A model generated the notes under the pieces. It saw nothing but the letters and a program-made list of their open reading frames with translations, was not told the DNA's origin and made no database searches. 64,000 nucleotides of DNA from assembly GCF_900109355.1 (NCBI RefSeq), contig NZ_FOBF01000029.1:1-64000 (forward strand), written 5' to 3'. This document shows positions 6,601-15,485 of the stretch, piece after piece (positions within the stretch are counted from its first letter, which is position 1; each line of letters starts with the position of its first letter). The position numbers were made by a program, and so were the translations under genes. Source of the stretch: Nonomuraea pusilla. Lineage in GTDB: Bacteria > Actinomycetota > Actinomycetes > Streptosporangiales > Streptosporangiaceae.

Positions 6601-8934
6601 ATGGATGCCGTCATGAGGGGCGCCCGGCCGCGCCTGACCACCGCGGACGCCGTCGCCGTCGCGGAGGCGTCGTTCGGGGTGCGCGCCCGGGCGGCACGCG
6701 ACCTCGGCAGCGAGCGCGACCGCACGTTCCTGCTGACCGATGACGACGGCGGCCCACTGGCCGTCCTCAAGGTCTCGAACCCGGCCGAGGACCCCGCCGT
6801 GCTCGACATGGAGGCCGCGGCGGCACTGCACGTCACCACGGTCGATCCGGGCCTGCGGGTCGCGCTGCCGTGGCGTCAGGCCTCGACCGGCGCGCCGGGG
6901 CCGGCGCGGCCCGGCGACGACCCCGGCGTGCTGCGCGCGCAGTGGAAGGACGGCGAGGTCGCGCACTGGGTGCGGCTCTACGACGTCCTGCCGGGCAACA
7001 GCCGCATCTCCGCGGCCGAGCTGTCGGACGCCGCCCTGGTCGCGTGGGGGGAGACGGCGGCCAGGCTGGCGCAGGCGCTGCGCGGCTTCGGCCACCCGGC
7101 GGCGCACCGGACGATGCTGTGGGACGTCCAGAACGCCCCGGCCGCCCGCGCCATGGTCGGCGACATCCGCGACCCCCGTGCCCGCGCCGTCGTGGCCCGC
7201 GTGCTCGACCGGTTCGAGCGGGACGTCGTGCCGGTCTGGGGCCGCCTGCGCGCCCAGGTCGCGCACACAGACCTGAGCGTCGACAACACCCTCACCGACC
7301 AGGACGGCTTCGTCACCGGCGTCATCGACTTCGGCGACATGAGCCACACGGCGCTCGTCTCCGACCTGGCGTCGGTGCTCGACTCCCTGGGCACGGGACG
7401 CGAGGGTCCCGAGCTCTTCCGGCTGGCGCGCCTGGTGCTCGACGGCTACCAGCGCCGCGTCGAACTGGAGGACCTCGAACTCGAACTGCTCGGCCCGGCG
7501 TGGGCCGCCAGGAGCGCGGTGACGATCGCCATCAGCTCGTGGCGCGTGGCCCAGGGGCTGGAGGAGCAGGAGTTCGCCGAGCGCTACAACGCGGCGTGCC
7601 TGCGCATGCTGGAGACGATGGAGGCCGCCGGGTGGGACGAGGTGGCCCGGCAGCTCGGCGCGCGGGGCCGCCGCGGGCCCGACCCGTCGCTGGCGGCCAG
7701 GCGGGCGGCGGCGTTCGGCCCGGCCGTCGACCCGCTGTTCTACGACGAGCCCGTGGAGGTCGCGACCGCCAGGGGCGTGTGGATCACCGACGTCGCGGGG
7801 CGCTCCTACCTCGACGCGTACAACAACGTGCCGTGCGTCGGGCACGCGCACCCGCGCGTCACCGCGGCGATCGCGCGGCAGAGCAGGCAGATCAACACCC
7901 ACACCAGGTACCTGCACCCGGCGGCCATCGAGCTGGCCGAGCGGCTGACGGCCACTTGCCCGCCGGGCCTCGACACCGTGCTGCTGGTCAACTCGGGCTC
8001 GGAGGCCAACGACCTGGCCTGGCGCATGGCCACCGCCGTCACCGGCCGGCGGGGCGGGCTCTGCACCGCGTTCGCCTACCACGGCATCACCGAGGTCACG
8101 GCCGCGCTCTCCCCGGAGGGCTGGCTCGACGGCGTCCGGCCCGAGCACGTCGAGACCTGGGAGGCGCCCGACACCTACCGCGGCCGCCATCTCGACGCCT
8201 CGGCGTTCGCGGCGGCGCTGGCGCGGCTGTGGGAGCGGGGTCTGCCGCCCGCCGCCGCGATCCTCGACGGCATCGTCACCAGCGACGGCATCGCCGACCT
8301 CGACCCCGCCTACGTACGGGAACTCGTCCGCCTGACCCGCGAGGCGGGCGCGCTCTGGATCGCCGACGAGGTGCAGTCGGGGTACGCCCGCACCGGCGCG
8401 TCCCTGTGGTCGTTCGACCGCTTCGGGGTGGTCCCCGACTTCGTCACGATCGGCAAGCCGATGGGCAACGGCCATCCCGTGGCCGCCGTCATCACCCGGC
8501 GCGACATCGTGGCGGAGCTGGTCGGCCGCGCGACGCTGTTCAGCACCTTCGGCGGCAACCCGGTCAGCGCCGCCGCCGCGCTCGCCGTCCTCGACGTCAT
8601 CGAGGACGAACGGGTGCTCGACCGGGTGCGCGGGACGGGCCTGGCGCTGCGGTCCGCCCTCGCCGAGGTGGCGGCGGACCACCCCGGGGCCGGCGACGTG
8701 CGGGGCGTGGGCCTGGCGTGGGGCGTGGAGCTCGTCACCGACCCGGCGACGCGCGAGCCCGACGGCGAGAGGGCCAAGCGGGTGCGCGACCGGATGCGCC
8801 ACCTCGGCGTCCTGGTCGGGACGACGGGCCGGCACGGCAACGTCCTGAAGATCCGGCCGCCGCTGGCGTTCGACGAGACCCACGTCCCGGCCCTGGCCGA
8901 GGCGCTCGCAACCGCGCTCACCCTGACGCGCTGA
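6601..8934 (+). CDS. Bifunctional protein: APH-like kinase fused to class III PLP aminotransferase/phospholyase
   Basis: 777 residues. About 1-335 is an aminoglycoside-phosphotransferase-like kinase: catalytic loop HTDLSVDN with His222, Asp224 and Asn229, and the metal motif DFGD near 243. About 345-777 is a class III PLP enzyme: GSEANDLAWR cofactor loop, WIADEVQSGYARTG, and Lys619 in TIGKPMGNGHP as the Schiff-base lysine. In this family kinase and phospholyase modules act in sequence, as for hydroxylysine or ethanolamine phosphate: the kinase phosphorylates an amino alcohol and the PLP module eliminates phosphate. That reaction is inferred. A 23-bp duplication spans the stop codon. Confidence 0.88.
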   Translation: MDAVMRGARPRLTTADAVAVAEASFGVRARAARDLGSERDRTFLLTDDDGGPLAVLKVSNPAEDPAVLDMEAAAALHVTTVDPGLRVALPWRQASTGAPGPARPGDDPGVLRAQWKDGEVAHWVRLYDVLPGNSRISAAELSDAALVAWGETAARLAQALRGFGHPAAHRTMLWDVQNAPAARAMVGDIRDPRARAVVARVLDRFERDVVPVWGRLRAQVAHTDLSVDNTLTDQDGFVTGVIDFGDMSHTALVSDLASVLDSLGTGREGPELFRLARLVLDGYQRRVELEDLELELLGPAWAARSAVTIAISSWRVAQGLEEQEFAERYNAACLRMLETMEAAGWDEVARQLGARGRRGPDPSLAARRAAAFGPAVDPLFYDEPVEVATARGVWITDVAGRSYLDAYNNVPCVGHAHPRVTAAIARQSRQINTHTRYLHPAAIELAERLTATCPPGLDTVLLVNSGSEANDLAWRMATAVTGRRGGLCTAFAYHGITEVTAALSPEGWLDGVRPEHVETWEAPDTYRGRHLDASAFAAALARLWERGLPPAAAILDGIVTSDGIADLDPAYVRELVRLTREAGALWIADEVQSGYARTGASLWSFDRFGVVPDFVTIGKPMGNGHPVAAVITRRDIVAELVGRATLFSTFGGNPVSAAAALAVLDVIEDERVLDRVRGTGLALRSALAEVAADHPGAGDVRGVGLAWGVELVTDPATREPDGERAKRVRDRMRHLGVLVGTTGRHGNVLKIRPPLAFDETHVPALAEALATALTLTR

Positions 8935-8961
8935 CCCGGCTCACCCTGACGCGCTGGCCCG
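8916..8961 (+). repeat. 23-bp tandem duplication across a stop codon
   Basis: GCTCACCCTGACGCGCTG occurs at 8916-8933 and again at 8939-8956, a period of 23 bp. The first copy holds the final codons and TGA (8932-8934) of the kinase-aminotransferase gene; the second lies in the 47-bp convergent gap. It looks like a recent slippage or duplication event. Confidence 0.8.
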
Positions 8962-8981
8962 CGGTCCCGGCGCGACGCCCG

Positions 8982-10580
8982 TCACCCGAGATCGCGGCGG
9001 CGCAGGGCCCACAGGCCGCCGCACAGCAGCGCCGCCGTGACACCGAGCAGGGCGGCCTGCGCCGCCGGGCCCGACGACGACGCCGTCATGGGGTTGCCGA
9101 CGTAGTGGAACGGCTCCACCGGGCTGCCGCCCCACAGCCCGTACAGGGGGGCGACGACCTGGCCCAGCGCGGCGGTCAGGATCCACACGGCCCAGCAGAT
9201 CGCCGCGCTCGCCCGCGGGAGCAGCCCGTAGGCGAGCACGCACAGCGCCCCGACGCACCAGGCCGCCGGCACGGCGCTGAGCGCCCCGGCCACGAACCGC
9301 GGCACGTCGGTGGCCAGGTCGCCCACGAGCAGCGCGAAGAGCGTGCCGAACACGAGCCCGCCCACGGCCAGCAGCCCCGCCGTGCCGAGCCCGGCGACGA
9401 CCAGGTGCCCGGCCGCCCACCGCAGGCGGCTCAGCGGGGTGGCCTGCACCGCCTCCGCGCGGCCCGACCTCTCCTCCGCGCGCAGCCGCAGCGTCATGAG
9501 CACCGGGTAGAGGGCGATGGCGTACGCGAGGATGAGGATCATGTACCAGGAGTAGGCGGCGAGCGCCTTCCCCGCGGGCATGCCGAGGGTGCGGACGATG
9601 TTGTCGACCACGACGCTCGGCCGCGCGAGCAGGTCACGGGCCAGCGGGCTCAGCCCGGCCGCCGCCGCGGCGAAGAACGCGACCCCGGCCGCCCACGCCG
9701 CCAGCAGGCCGCGGTGCAGCCGCCAGGCCATGCCGACGGGGCCGCGCGCCCGCGGGGCCTGCGCCGGCCCCAGACGTTCGGGCAGGAGGCCGCCGCCGAG
9801 GTCGCGCCGGTCGAGCAGCCGGTAGGCGACGGCGAGCAGGGCGCCGCCGGCCAGGAGCGGCACGCCCAGCATCCACCACCGCTCGTCCTGGTACGGCCGC
9901 ACCAGATGGCTCCAGCCGATCGGCGACAGGGCCTTCAGCCAGTGCTGCCCGGTGGCGTCGCCGGCGTAGCGCGTCACGTAGGCGACGGCGAGCGCGGACA
10001 GGCCGATCGCGGTGGCCGCGCCGGCGTCGCGGGCGAGCTGCGCGGCGACGGCCGCGACACCGGCGAACACCCAGCCCGCCACGGAGACGGCCGCGCCGTA
10101 CGCGAGCGATCCGACCGGTTCCAGCCCGAGCCCGATCAGCGCCGCCGCGGTCGCGAGCCCCGCGGCCAGGCTGACGCCGGACGCCACCAGGACGGCGGCG
10201 GTCAGCGGAGCGCGGCGGCTCACCGCCGTGGAGCCGATCAGCTCGCCGCGCCCGGCGTCCTCCTCCCGGCGGGTGTGCCGGACGACCGACATGACGGCCG
10301 CGAACGCGCAGGCGACGTAGAGGAACCCGCCGCTGCGCCAGGTGGCGAGCACCTCCAGCCGCGGTTCGACGGTCCCGCCGCCGAGCGCGTGGAGGAAGCC
10401 GCCGCTGCCGATGAGGCGGGTGTAGGAGACCTTCTGCTCGTAGGTGCCCATGTTCCTGGTGATGTACGAGACCACCGCCATGGCCAGGGTCACGATCACC
10501 AGGATCCACCAGGGCGCGACGGCCCTTTCACGGCGCAGCGCGAGGCGGGTGAGCCGGCCGGTGCCGGCGAGCGCGCTCAT
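8982..10580 (-). CDS. ABC-2 type exporter permease, tetronasin-resistance-like family
   Basis: 532 residues with about twelve hydrophobic segments in two similar halves, starting with MSALAGTGRLTRLALRRERAVAPWW and a first helix ILVIVTLAMAVVSYI. The segment TRREEDAGRGELIGSTAVSRR and the closing LWALRRRDLG are typical of the permease partner in actinomycete two-gene antibiotic exporters. The ATG at 10580 overlaps the ATPase stop by four bases, so translation is coupled. Likely exports a drug-like or cell-envelope molecule; substrate unknown. A close paralogue lies at 48587-50218. Confidence 0.9.
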   Translation of the reverse strand: MSALAGTGRLTRLALRRERAVAPWWILVIVTLAMAVVSYITRNMGTYEQKVSYTRLIGSGGFLHALGGGTVEPRLEVLATWRSGGFLYVACAFAAVMSVVRHTRREEDAGRGELIGSTAVSRRAPLTAAVLVASGVSLAAGLATAAALIGLGLEPVGSLAYGAAVSVAGWVFAGVAAVAAQLARDAGAATAIGLSALAVAYVTRYAGDATGQHWLKALSPIGWSHLVRPYQDERWWMLGVPLLAGGALLAVAYRLLDRRDLGGGLLPERLGPAQAPRARGPVGMAWRLHRGLLAAWAAGVAFFAAAAAGLSPLARDLLARPSVVVDNIVRTLGMPAGKALAAYSWYMILILAYAIALYPVLMTLRLRAEERSGRAEAVQATPLSRLRWAAGHLVVAGLGTAGLLAVGGLVFGTLFALLVGDLATDVPRFVAGALSAVPAAWCVGALCVLAYGLLPRASAAICWAVWILTAALGQVVAPLYGLWGGSPVEPFHYVGNPMTASSSGPAAQAALLGVTAALLCGGLWALRRRDLG

Positions 10581-11488
10581 CGCCCCGCCCCCGCGTGCCG
10601 GCCGGCACGGTCGTAGTGCCTCAGGAACAGCTCCTCCAGCGTCGGCGGGCGGCAGGCCAGGCCGCGCACGCCCACCTCGGTGAGGCGGCGCAGCGCGCCG
10701 TCCAGCTCGGAGGTGTCGACGTCGAAGCTGACCCGGTCGCCGTCGGAGCGCACGTCGTGCACGCCGGGCAGGCCGGCCAGCCGGGGCGCCGGCCCCGCCA
10801 GCTCGGCCTCGACGGAGGTGCGGGTCAGATGGCGCAGCTCGGCCAGCGTCCCGCTGTCGACGGCGCGCCCGTCGCGGATGATGGTCACCCGGTCGCACAG
10901 GGCCTCCACCTCCGACAGGATGTGGCTGGACAGCAGCACCGTGCGGTCGCCGCGGCGCCGCTCCTCCCGCACCGCCTCGCGGAAGACCTCCTCCATGAGC
11001 GGGTCGAGGCCCGAGGTCGGCTCGTCGAGGATGAGCAGCTCGGCGTCGCAGGCCAGCGCCGCGACCAGGGCGACCTTCTGCCGGTTGCCCTTGGAGTAGG
11101 CGCGGCACTTCTTGCGGGGGTCGAGGTCGAACCGGTCCAGCAGGTCCGTGCGGCGCCGCCGGTCCAGCCCGCCGCGCAGCCCGCCCAGCAGGTCGATCAC
11201 CTCTCCGCCCGTCAGGTGCGGCCACAGCGTGACGTCGCCGGGCACGTAGGCCAGGCGGCGGTGCAGCGTCGCCGCCTCGGCCCACGGGTCGCCGCCGAGC
11301 AACCGGGCGGTGCCCGCGTCGGCGCGCGCCAGGCCCAGCAGGACGCGGATCGTGGTGCTCTTGCCCGCGCCGTTCGGGCCGAGGAAGCCGTGCACCTCGC
11401 CGGTGCGCACGGCGAGGTCGAGGCCGTTCAGCGCCCGGGTGGAGCCGAACGTCTTGACGAGCCCCGCCACCGTGACGGCGTCAGTCAT
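10577..11488 (-). CDS. ABC exporter ATP-binding protein
   Basis: 303 residues. Walker A GPNGAGKST near residue 40, signature variant YSKGNRQK (in place of LSGGQ, usual in this drug-export subgroup), Walker B LLILDEPTSGLD, then the H-loop SSHILSEVEAL. The C-terminal 90 residues form the substrate-specificity tail ending in PPTLEELFLRHY. It powers the permease encoded by the overlapping downstream gene, and overlaps the TetR gene upstream by 8 bases, making a three-gene operon TetR-ATPase-permease. Its paralogue at 50215-51108 shares nearly all these motifs. Confidence 0.94.
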   Translation of the reverse strand: MTDAVTVAGLVKTFGSTRALNGLDLAVRTGEVHGFLGPNGAGKSTTIRVLLGLARADAGTARLLGGDPWAEAATLHRRLAYVPGDVTLWPHLTGGEVIDLLGGLRGGLDRRRRTDLLDRFDLDPRKKCRAYSKGNRQKVALVAALACDAELLILDEPTSGLDPLMEEVFREAVREERRRGDRTVLLSSHILSEVEALCDRVTIIRDGRAVDSGTLAELRHLTRTSVEAELAGPAPRLAGLPGVHDVRSDGDRVSFDVDTSELDGALRRLTEVGVRGLACRPPTLEELFLRHYDRAGRHAGAGR

Positions 11489-12185
11489 CGCCGCCCCCCT
11501 CCTCGTCGTCGTCGCGCAGCGCGGCCACGCTCTCGGCCCTGGGCGGGGTGCCGCGGTGCCGGTCGAGGGCGTCGCGGGCGGCGGCGGCCGCGTCCGGGCT
11601 GAGCATCGGGTGGGAGTAGATGTCGAGCAGGGCCGTGGCGAGCAGGTGGTCGCCCTCGGGGCTGAAGACGTCGACGCCCATGTTGCGTGACAGGTGCCGG
11701 TGGAGGATGGGGACGGCCAGCGCCATCGCGACGCCCACGGCGGCCCGCACCCTGCGCTCGGCGAACGGGGGGTCGGGGCGGTCGCGGTCGGCCTCGGCGA
11801 GCCACTGCTCGCCCATCGCGACCATGCCGTCGAAGACGGGCGCGGCCCAGCCCTCGGCCAGCGCCCGCGCCAGGTACTGCTGGTGCTCCCCCAGGGCCGC
11901 CCGGCCGAGCGCGACGTAGTTGACGTCGCCCCCGGCCAGGTCGGCGGTCCGGGCCTGGTCGTTGAGCCTGCCGACCAGCTTGGCCAGGTAGGCGTCGCAC
12001 GCCTCGCGCAGCGCCTGCTTGGAGCCGAAGTGGTGGCGCACCAGCCCCGAGGACACGCCCGCGGTCTCGGCGATCCCCCTGATGGTGGCGCGTTCGAATC
12101 CGTGCTCGCCGAAGTGCCGCAGCGCGGCGTCCCTGATGCGGGCGCGCGCGGTCAGGTCCTCGGGGTCGGGTGGGTGCGTGGTCAT
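11481..12185 (-). CDS. TetR-family repressor of the adjacent ABC exporter
   Basis: 234 residues. Helix-turn-helix at about 15-60 (IRDAALRHFGEHGFERATIRGIAETAGVSSGLVRHHFGSK, in the usual TetR order), then an all-helical ligand domain. The tail is acidic (DDDEEGGGDD). It leads the operon with the ATPase and permease genes, and a perfect 16-bp palindrome sits 47-62 bp before its ATG. Regulators in this position normally repress their own operon until the exporter substrate binds; here that is inferred from order and operator. Confidence 0.9.
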   Translation of the reverse strand: MTTHPPDPEDLTARARIRDAALRHFGEHGFERATIRGIAETAGVSSGLVRHHFGSKQALREACDAYLAKLVGRLNDQARTADLAGGDVNYVALGRAALGEHQQYLARALAEGWAAPVFDGMVAMGEQWLAEADRDRPDPPFAERRVRAAVGVAMALAVPILHRHLSRNMGVDVFSPEGDHLLATALLDIYSHPMLSPDAAAAARDALDRHRGTPPRAESVAALRDDDEEGGGDD

Positions 12186-12231
12186 CGCCTGCTACTCATT
12201 CGTACAGTTCGCTTCACAGCCATGAAGGCTA

Positions 12232-12247
12232 CTACACGCGCGTGTAG
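12232..12247. promoter_or_regulatory. Perfect 16-bp palindrome, TetR operator candidate
   Basis: CTACACGCGCGTGTAG is fully self-complementary. It lies in the 254-bp divergent region between the TetR-exporter operon (start 12185) and the serine hydrolase gene (start 12440). Length and placement suit a TetR dimer. Confidence 0.65.
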
Positions 12248-12309
12248 CCGTCGAGCGCGAGGGCACGCCGATCCCCGCGACGGACGGACCTCGGGACGTC
12301 GCGCACACA

Positions 12310-12323
12310 CCTACCTCCGTAGG
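12310..12323 (+). promoter_or_regulatory. Motif shared with the two-component system promoter (copy 1)
   Basis: CCTACCTCCGTAGG, an inverted repeat CCTAC-N4-GTAGG, 117 bp before the serine hydrolase ATG. The same 14-mer with two changes lies on the opposite strand at 13622-13635, before the histidine kinase gene. It is a candidate binding site for the NarL-type response regulator encoded at 14814-15485. Confidence 0.5.
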
Positions 12324-12439
12324 CCCGCGGGTCCGTGCTTTCCGGGCTGGGGAGCAGGGGCGACGCCGGACCAGACTGGCGACGTCCTCGGGGCACGCGG
12401 CTCAGCCGTGCGCCCCCGTCCACCCACCTTGGAGAGCAC

Positions 12440-13597
12440 ATGTCGGTCTTCCGCCGCCATCGCGTCCGCGCCGCGCTGCTGGGCGCCCTCGTCCTGCCCG
12501 CCACCCTCGTCGCCACCTCGCCCGCCCACGCGAACCCCGCGAAGGACGGCGACGCGCCGCTGCGGCAGCGGGTTGAGCAGGTCGTCGCGCGCGGGGCGGT
12601 CGGCGCGTACGCGGACGTCCGCGACGAGAACGGCCACCGCACCGCCCGCGCCGGCAGGGCCCGGCTGAAGGGGACGCGTCCCGTCCCGCACGACCCGGTG
12701 TTCCGCGTGGGCAGCACGACCAAGGCCTTCGTCGCCACGGTCGTGCTGCAGCTCGCGGGCGAGGGCAGGCTCACGCTGGAGGACCCGGTCGAGCGGTGGC
12801 TGCCCGGCCTGGTGCCCGGCGGTGACGGCGTCTCCGTCCGGCAGCTCCTCAACCACACCAGCGGCCTGTTCGACTACTCTCAGGACAAGGACGTGCCGCT
12901 GTTCGGGCCGGAGTTCCTGCGCAACCGCCTGCGCACCTACACCGCCGAGGAACTGGTACGGATCGCCCTGCGCAACCCTCCCTCCTTCGCCCCCGGCAAG
13001 GGATGGCAGTACTCCAACACCAACTACCTCCTCGCCGGCATGATCATCGAGAAGGTCACCGGCCGCTCGTACGCCGAGGAGATCACCCGCAGGATCCTGC
13101 GCCCGCTCGGGCTGCGCCGCACCTTCCTGCCGGGGACGTCGCCCGCGATCCCCGGCCGCCACGCGCACGGCTACATGCCGCTGACCATGGAGCCGGACGC
13201 CGAACTGGTGGACATCACCGGCTTCAACCCGTCCGTCGCGGGGGCGGCGGGAGAGATGATCTCGTCGGCCGGCGACGTCCAGCGGTTCTTCGCCGCCCTG
13301 CTCCAGGGCAGGCTGCTGCGCCCGGCGCAGCTCGCCGAGATGACCCGCACCGTCGACATCTCCCGCGAGACCGGCCTCCAGGGGGCCGGCTACGGCCTGG
13401 GCCTCGAGGTCATGCCGTTGAGCTGCGGCGGCAAGACCTGGGCGCACGGCGGCAGCAGCCCCGGCTTCAACACGTACGTGGGCAACACCCGCGACGCCCG
13501 CCGCCAGGTCGTCGTGTCGGCCACCGGCATGACCAGGAACGAGAGCCTCGCCGCCGCCCGCGAGCTGGTGGACAAGGCGCTGTGCGGGACCTCCTGA
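12440..13597 (+). CDS. Secreted serine hydrolase / D-alanyl-D-alanine carboxypeptidase family
   Basis: 385 residues from the ATG at 12440, backed by GGAGAG six bases ahead and a Sec signal peptide (MSVFRRHRVRAALLGALVLP, cleavage after AHA). Motifs: GSTTKAF (SxxK nucleophile), NHTSGLFDYS, YSNTNYLL (YSN), and late GGKTWAHGGSSPGF (HGG in place of KTG). This is the usual layout of Streptomyces-type D,D-peptidases and esterases. The gene lies between the exporter operon and a two-component system whose promoter shares its upstream motif, so it is probably a target of that system. The first in-window relative is at 2982-4136. Confidence 0.9.
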   Translation: MSVFRRHRVRAALLGALVLPATLVATSPAHANPAKDGDAPLRQRVEQVVARGAVGAYADVRDENGHRTARAGRARLKGTRPVPHDPVFRVGSTTKAFVATVVLQLAGEGRLTLEDPVERWLPGLVPGGDGVSVRQLLNHTSGLFDYSQDKDVPLFGPEFLRNRLRTYTAEELVRIALRNPPSFAPGKGWQYSNTNYLLAGMIIEKVTGRSYAEEITRRILRPLGLRRTFLPGTSPAIPGRHAHGYMPLTMEPDAELVDITGFNPSVAGAAGEMISSAGDVQRFFAALLQGRLLRPAQLAEMTRTVDISRETGLQGAGYGLGLEVMPLSCGGKTWAHGGSSPGFNTYVGNTRDARRQVVVSATGMTRNESLAAARELVDKALCGTS

Positions 13598-13621
13598 GGT
13601 AGCGCCGCGGCCGGGGACATA

Positions 13622-13635
13622 CCAACGAAGGTAGG
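13622..13635 (-). promoter_or_regulatory. Motif shared with the serine hydrolase promoter (copy 2)
   Basis: On the minus strand CCTACCTTCGTTGG, 12 of 14 bases identical to 12310-12323. On the plus strand ATACC (13619-13623) and GGTAT (13634-13638) frame the site as a further inverted repeat. It sits 70-83 bp before the histidine kinase start, fitting autoregulation. Confidence 0.5.
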
Positions 13636-13704
13636 TATTTGCACAGTACGGCTCGCTATCTCGCGATATGTCCGGATACGGTGTGCCGCGTGCGAGGGCT
13701 CAAG

Positions 13705-14817
13705 GTGTCGGCGTGGTGGGGAGACGCGCTGCTGGCGATCGGGGTGGCGACACTCGGAGCGGCCGGCGGCGCGGCGACCTCCCCCGGGATGGCTGGTTGG
13801 GTGAACTCCCCCGGCCGCGTCGCCCTGGAGGCGGTGTGCGGACTGGCCCTGGCGCTGCGGCGACGCCACCCCGTGCCGCTGGCGGTCGCGGTCATCGCCG
13901 CGAGCCTGTTCGGCGGCGTCCCGTTCGCGCTCCCCTTCGCCGTGTACAACCTCGCCGTCCACGTGCGCGACCCGCGCGTGGTGTGGCCGCTCGCGGCGGT
14001 CGCCACGGCGGTCGCCGCCGGCCCCGGACGCCCCGACGGCTGGCCCGCCACCTCACCGCCGCAACTCGTGGCCGAGGCCCTCTTCATCGGCTGCGCCCCG
14101 CTGCTGCTCGGCCTGTACGTACGCGCCAGGCGGGACCTCGCGGAACGCGAGGCGCGCGGACAGGTGGACCGCGCCAGGACCGAGGAGCGGGCGCGCCTGG
14201 CCCGCGAGATGCACGACGTAGTGACCCACCGGGTCAGCCTCATGGTGCTCCAGGCCGGCTCGCTCCGGATGCTGGCCGGGCAGGTCGACGGCGAGGAGGT
14301 CCGCGCCGTCGCCGAGCAGATCCGCGCGACCGGGGCGCAGGCCCTGGACGAGCTGCGCGCCGTCGTCGGCGTGCTCCGCGCGGGCAACCCCGTCGAAGCG
14401 GCCCCGCTGACCCCCCAACCCGACCTCCCCGACCTGGACACCCTCGTGCGGGAGAGCCGCGCCGTCGGCGTGCCCGTGGAGCTGCGCGTCACCGGGGAGG
14501 CACCGGACCTGCCGCCCCCGCTCGGCCGCACCGCGTACCGGATCGTGCAGGAGGCCCTGACGAACGCCCGCAAACACGCCTACGGCGCCCCCGTCACCGT
14601 CGACGTCGCCTACTCCGAGCAGCGGGTGGTGCTGCGGGTGCGCAACGCCGCCCCGCCCGGACGCCGGCCCGCCGAACCGCTGCCCGGCGGCGGCGCCGGC
14701 CTGCTCGGGCTGCGCGAACGCGTCACCCTCCTCGGCGGCGCCCTGCGGGCCGGGCCCACCCCGTCCGGCGGGTTCGAGGTCGGCGCCGAACTGCCGCTCC
14801 CGGCGGGTGCCGCATGA
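13705..14817 (+). CDS. NarL-family sensor histidine kinase
   Basis: 370 residues from the GTG at 13705, chosen for the GAGGG site six bases before it; GTG 13690, GTG 13681 and TTG 13639 are in-frame alternatives. Four or five membrane helices fill about 1-140 with no large outer domain. The HisKA_3 dimerisation helix has the phospho-acceptor His170 in LAREMHDVVTHRV. The ATPase domain shows the N box VQEALTNARKHA and the G box GGAGLLGLRERV. It shares an ATGA overlap with its response regulator. The signal is probably sensed in or near the membrane, as is usual for short-loop kinases of this family. Confidence 0.92.
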   Translation: MSAWWGDALLAIGVATLGAAGGAATSPGMAGWVNSPGRVALEAVCGLALALRRRHPVPLAVAVIAASLFGGVPFALPFAVYNLAVHVRDPRVVWPLAAVATAVAAGPGRPDGWPATSPPQLVAEALFIGCAPLLLGLYVRARRDLAEREARGQVDRARTEERARLAREMHDVVTHRVSLMVLQAGSLRMLAGQVDGEEVRAVAEQIRATGAQALDELRAVVGVLRAGNPVEAAPLTPQPDLPDLDTLVRESRAVGVPVELRVTGEAPDLPPPLGRTAYRIVQEALTNARKHAYGAPVTVDVAYSEQRVVLRVRNAAPPGRRPAEPLPGGGAGLLGLRERVTLLGGALRAGPTPSGGFEVGAELPLPAGAA

Positions 14818-15485
14818 TCAGGGTCCTCGTCGTGGACGACGAACGGATGGTCTGCGCCCACCTGCGTGCCCTGCTGTCCACGGCCGGCGACATCGACGTC
14901 GTCGGCGAGGCGTACGACGGGGCGGAGGCCGTCGAACAGGCCGTGGCGCGCCGGGTCGACGTGGTGCTCCTCGACGTCCGCATGCCGGTGGTGGACGGGC
15001 TGGCCGCCGCCGAACGCCTCGCCCGCCTGCCCCACCCGCCCAAGGTCGTCATGCTGACCACCTTCGACCTGGAGGAGTACGTGCACCGGGCGCTGAAAGC
15101 GCACGCCGTCGGCTTCCTGCTGAAGGACGCCGACCCGGAGGACATCGTCTCCGCCGTGCGCGTGGCGGCCGGCGGAGGGGCGATGCTCGCGCCGTCGGTG
15201 ACCCGCCGCCTGCTGACCGAGTTCACCCGCACGGACGCGGCGGCCCGCCACGAGGCCCGCCGCGCCGTGCAGGGGCTCACCGCCAGGGAGCGGGACGTGC
15301 TCATCGGGCTTAAGGACGGCCTGTCCAACGCGGAGATCGGCGCCCGGCTGTTCCTGGAGGAGACGACCATCAAGGGGTACGTCTCCCGGGTGCTCACCAA
15401 GCTGGGCTGCGCCAACCGCACCCAGGCAGCCCTGATCGCCCACGACGCCGCCCTGACCACCCGCTCACCGGTGAACGACAACTGA
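14814..15485 (+). CDS. NarL/LuxR-type response regulator
   Basis: 223 residues. The receiver domain (1-120) has the acidic pair in VVDDERM, the phospho-acceptor Asp54 in LLDVRMPVVDG, Thr in MLTTFD and Lys in FLLKDADPED. The C-terminal LuxR helix-turn-helix (LTARERDVLIGLKDGLSNAEIG, then EETTIKGYVSRVLTKLG) binds DNA. It starts within the kinase stop codon. Its likely sites are the CCTAC-N4-GTAGG-like motifs at 12310 and 13622, which would link it to the serine hydrolase gene and to itself. Confidence 0.94.
   Translation: MIRVLVVDDERMVCAHLRALLSTAGDIDVVGEAYDGAEAVEQAVARRVDVVLLDVRMPVVDGLAAAERLARLPHPPKVVMLTTFDLEEYVHRALKAHAVGFLLKDADPEDIVSAVRVAAGGGAMLAPSVTRRLLTEFTRTDAAARHEARRAVQGLTARERDVLIGLKDGLSNAEIGARLFLEETTIKGYVSRVLTKLGCANRTQAALIAHDAALTTRSPVNDN

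Noticed and set aside
6586..8883. 765-codon antisense frame over the kinase-aminotransferase gene
   Set aside because: The sense strand has intact catalytic motifs of two families; the antisense product is low-complexity.
6870..10616. 1248-codon plus-strand frame crossing two genes
   Set aside because: It runs out of frame through the aminotransferase and antisense through the permease; no domain is recognisable.
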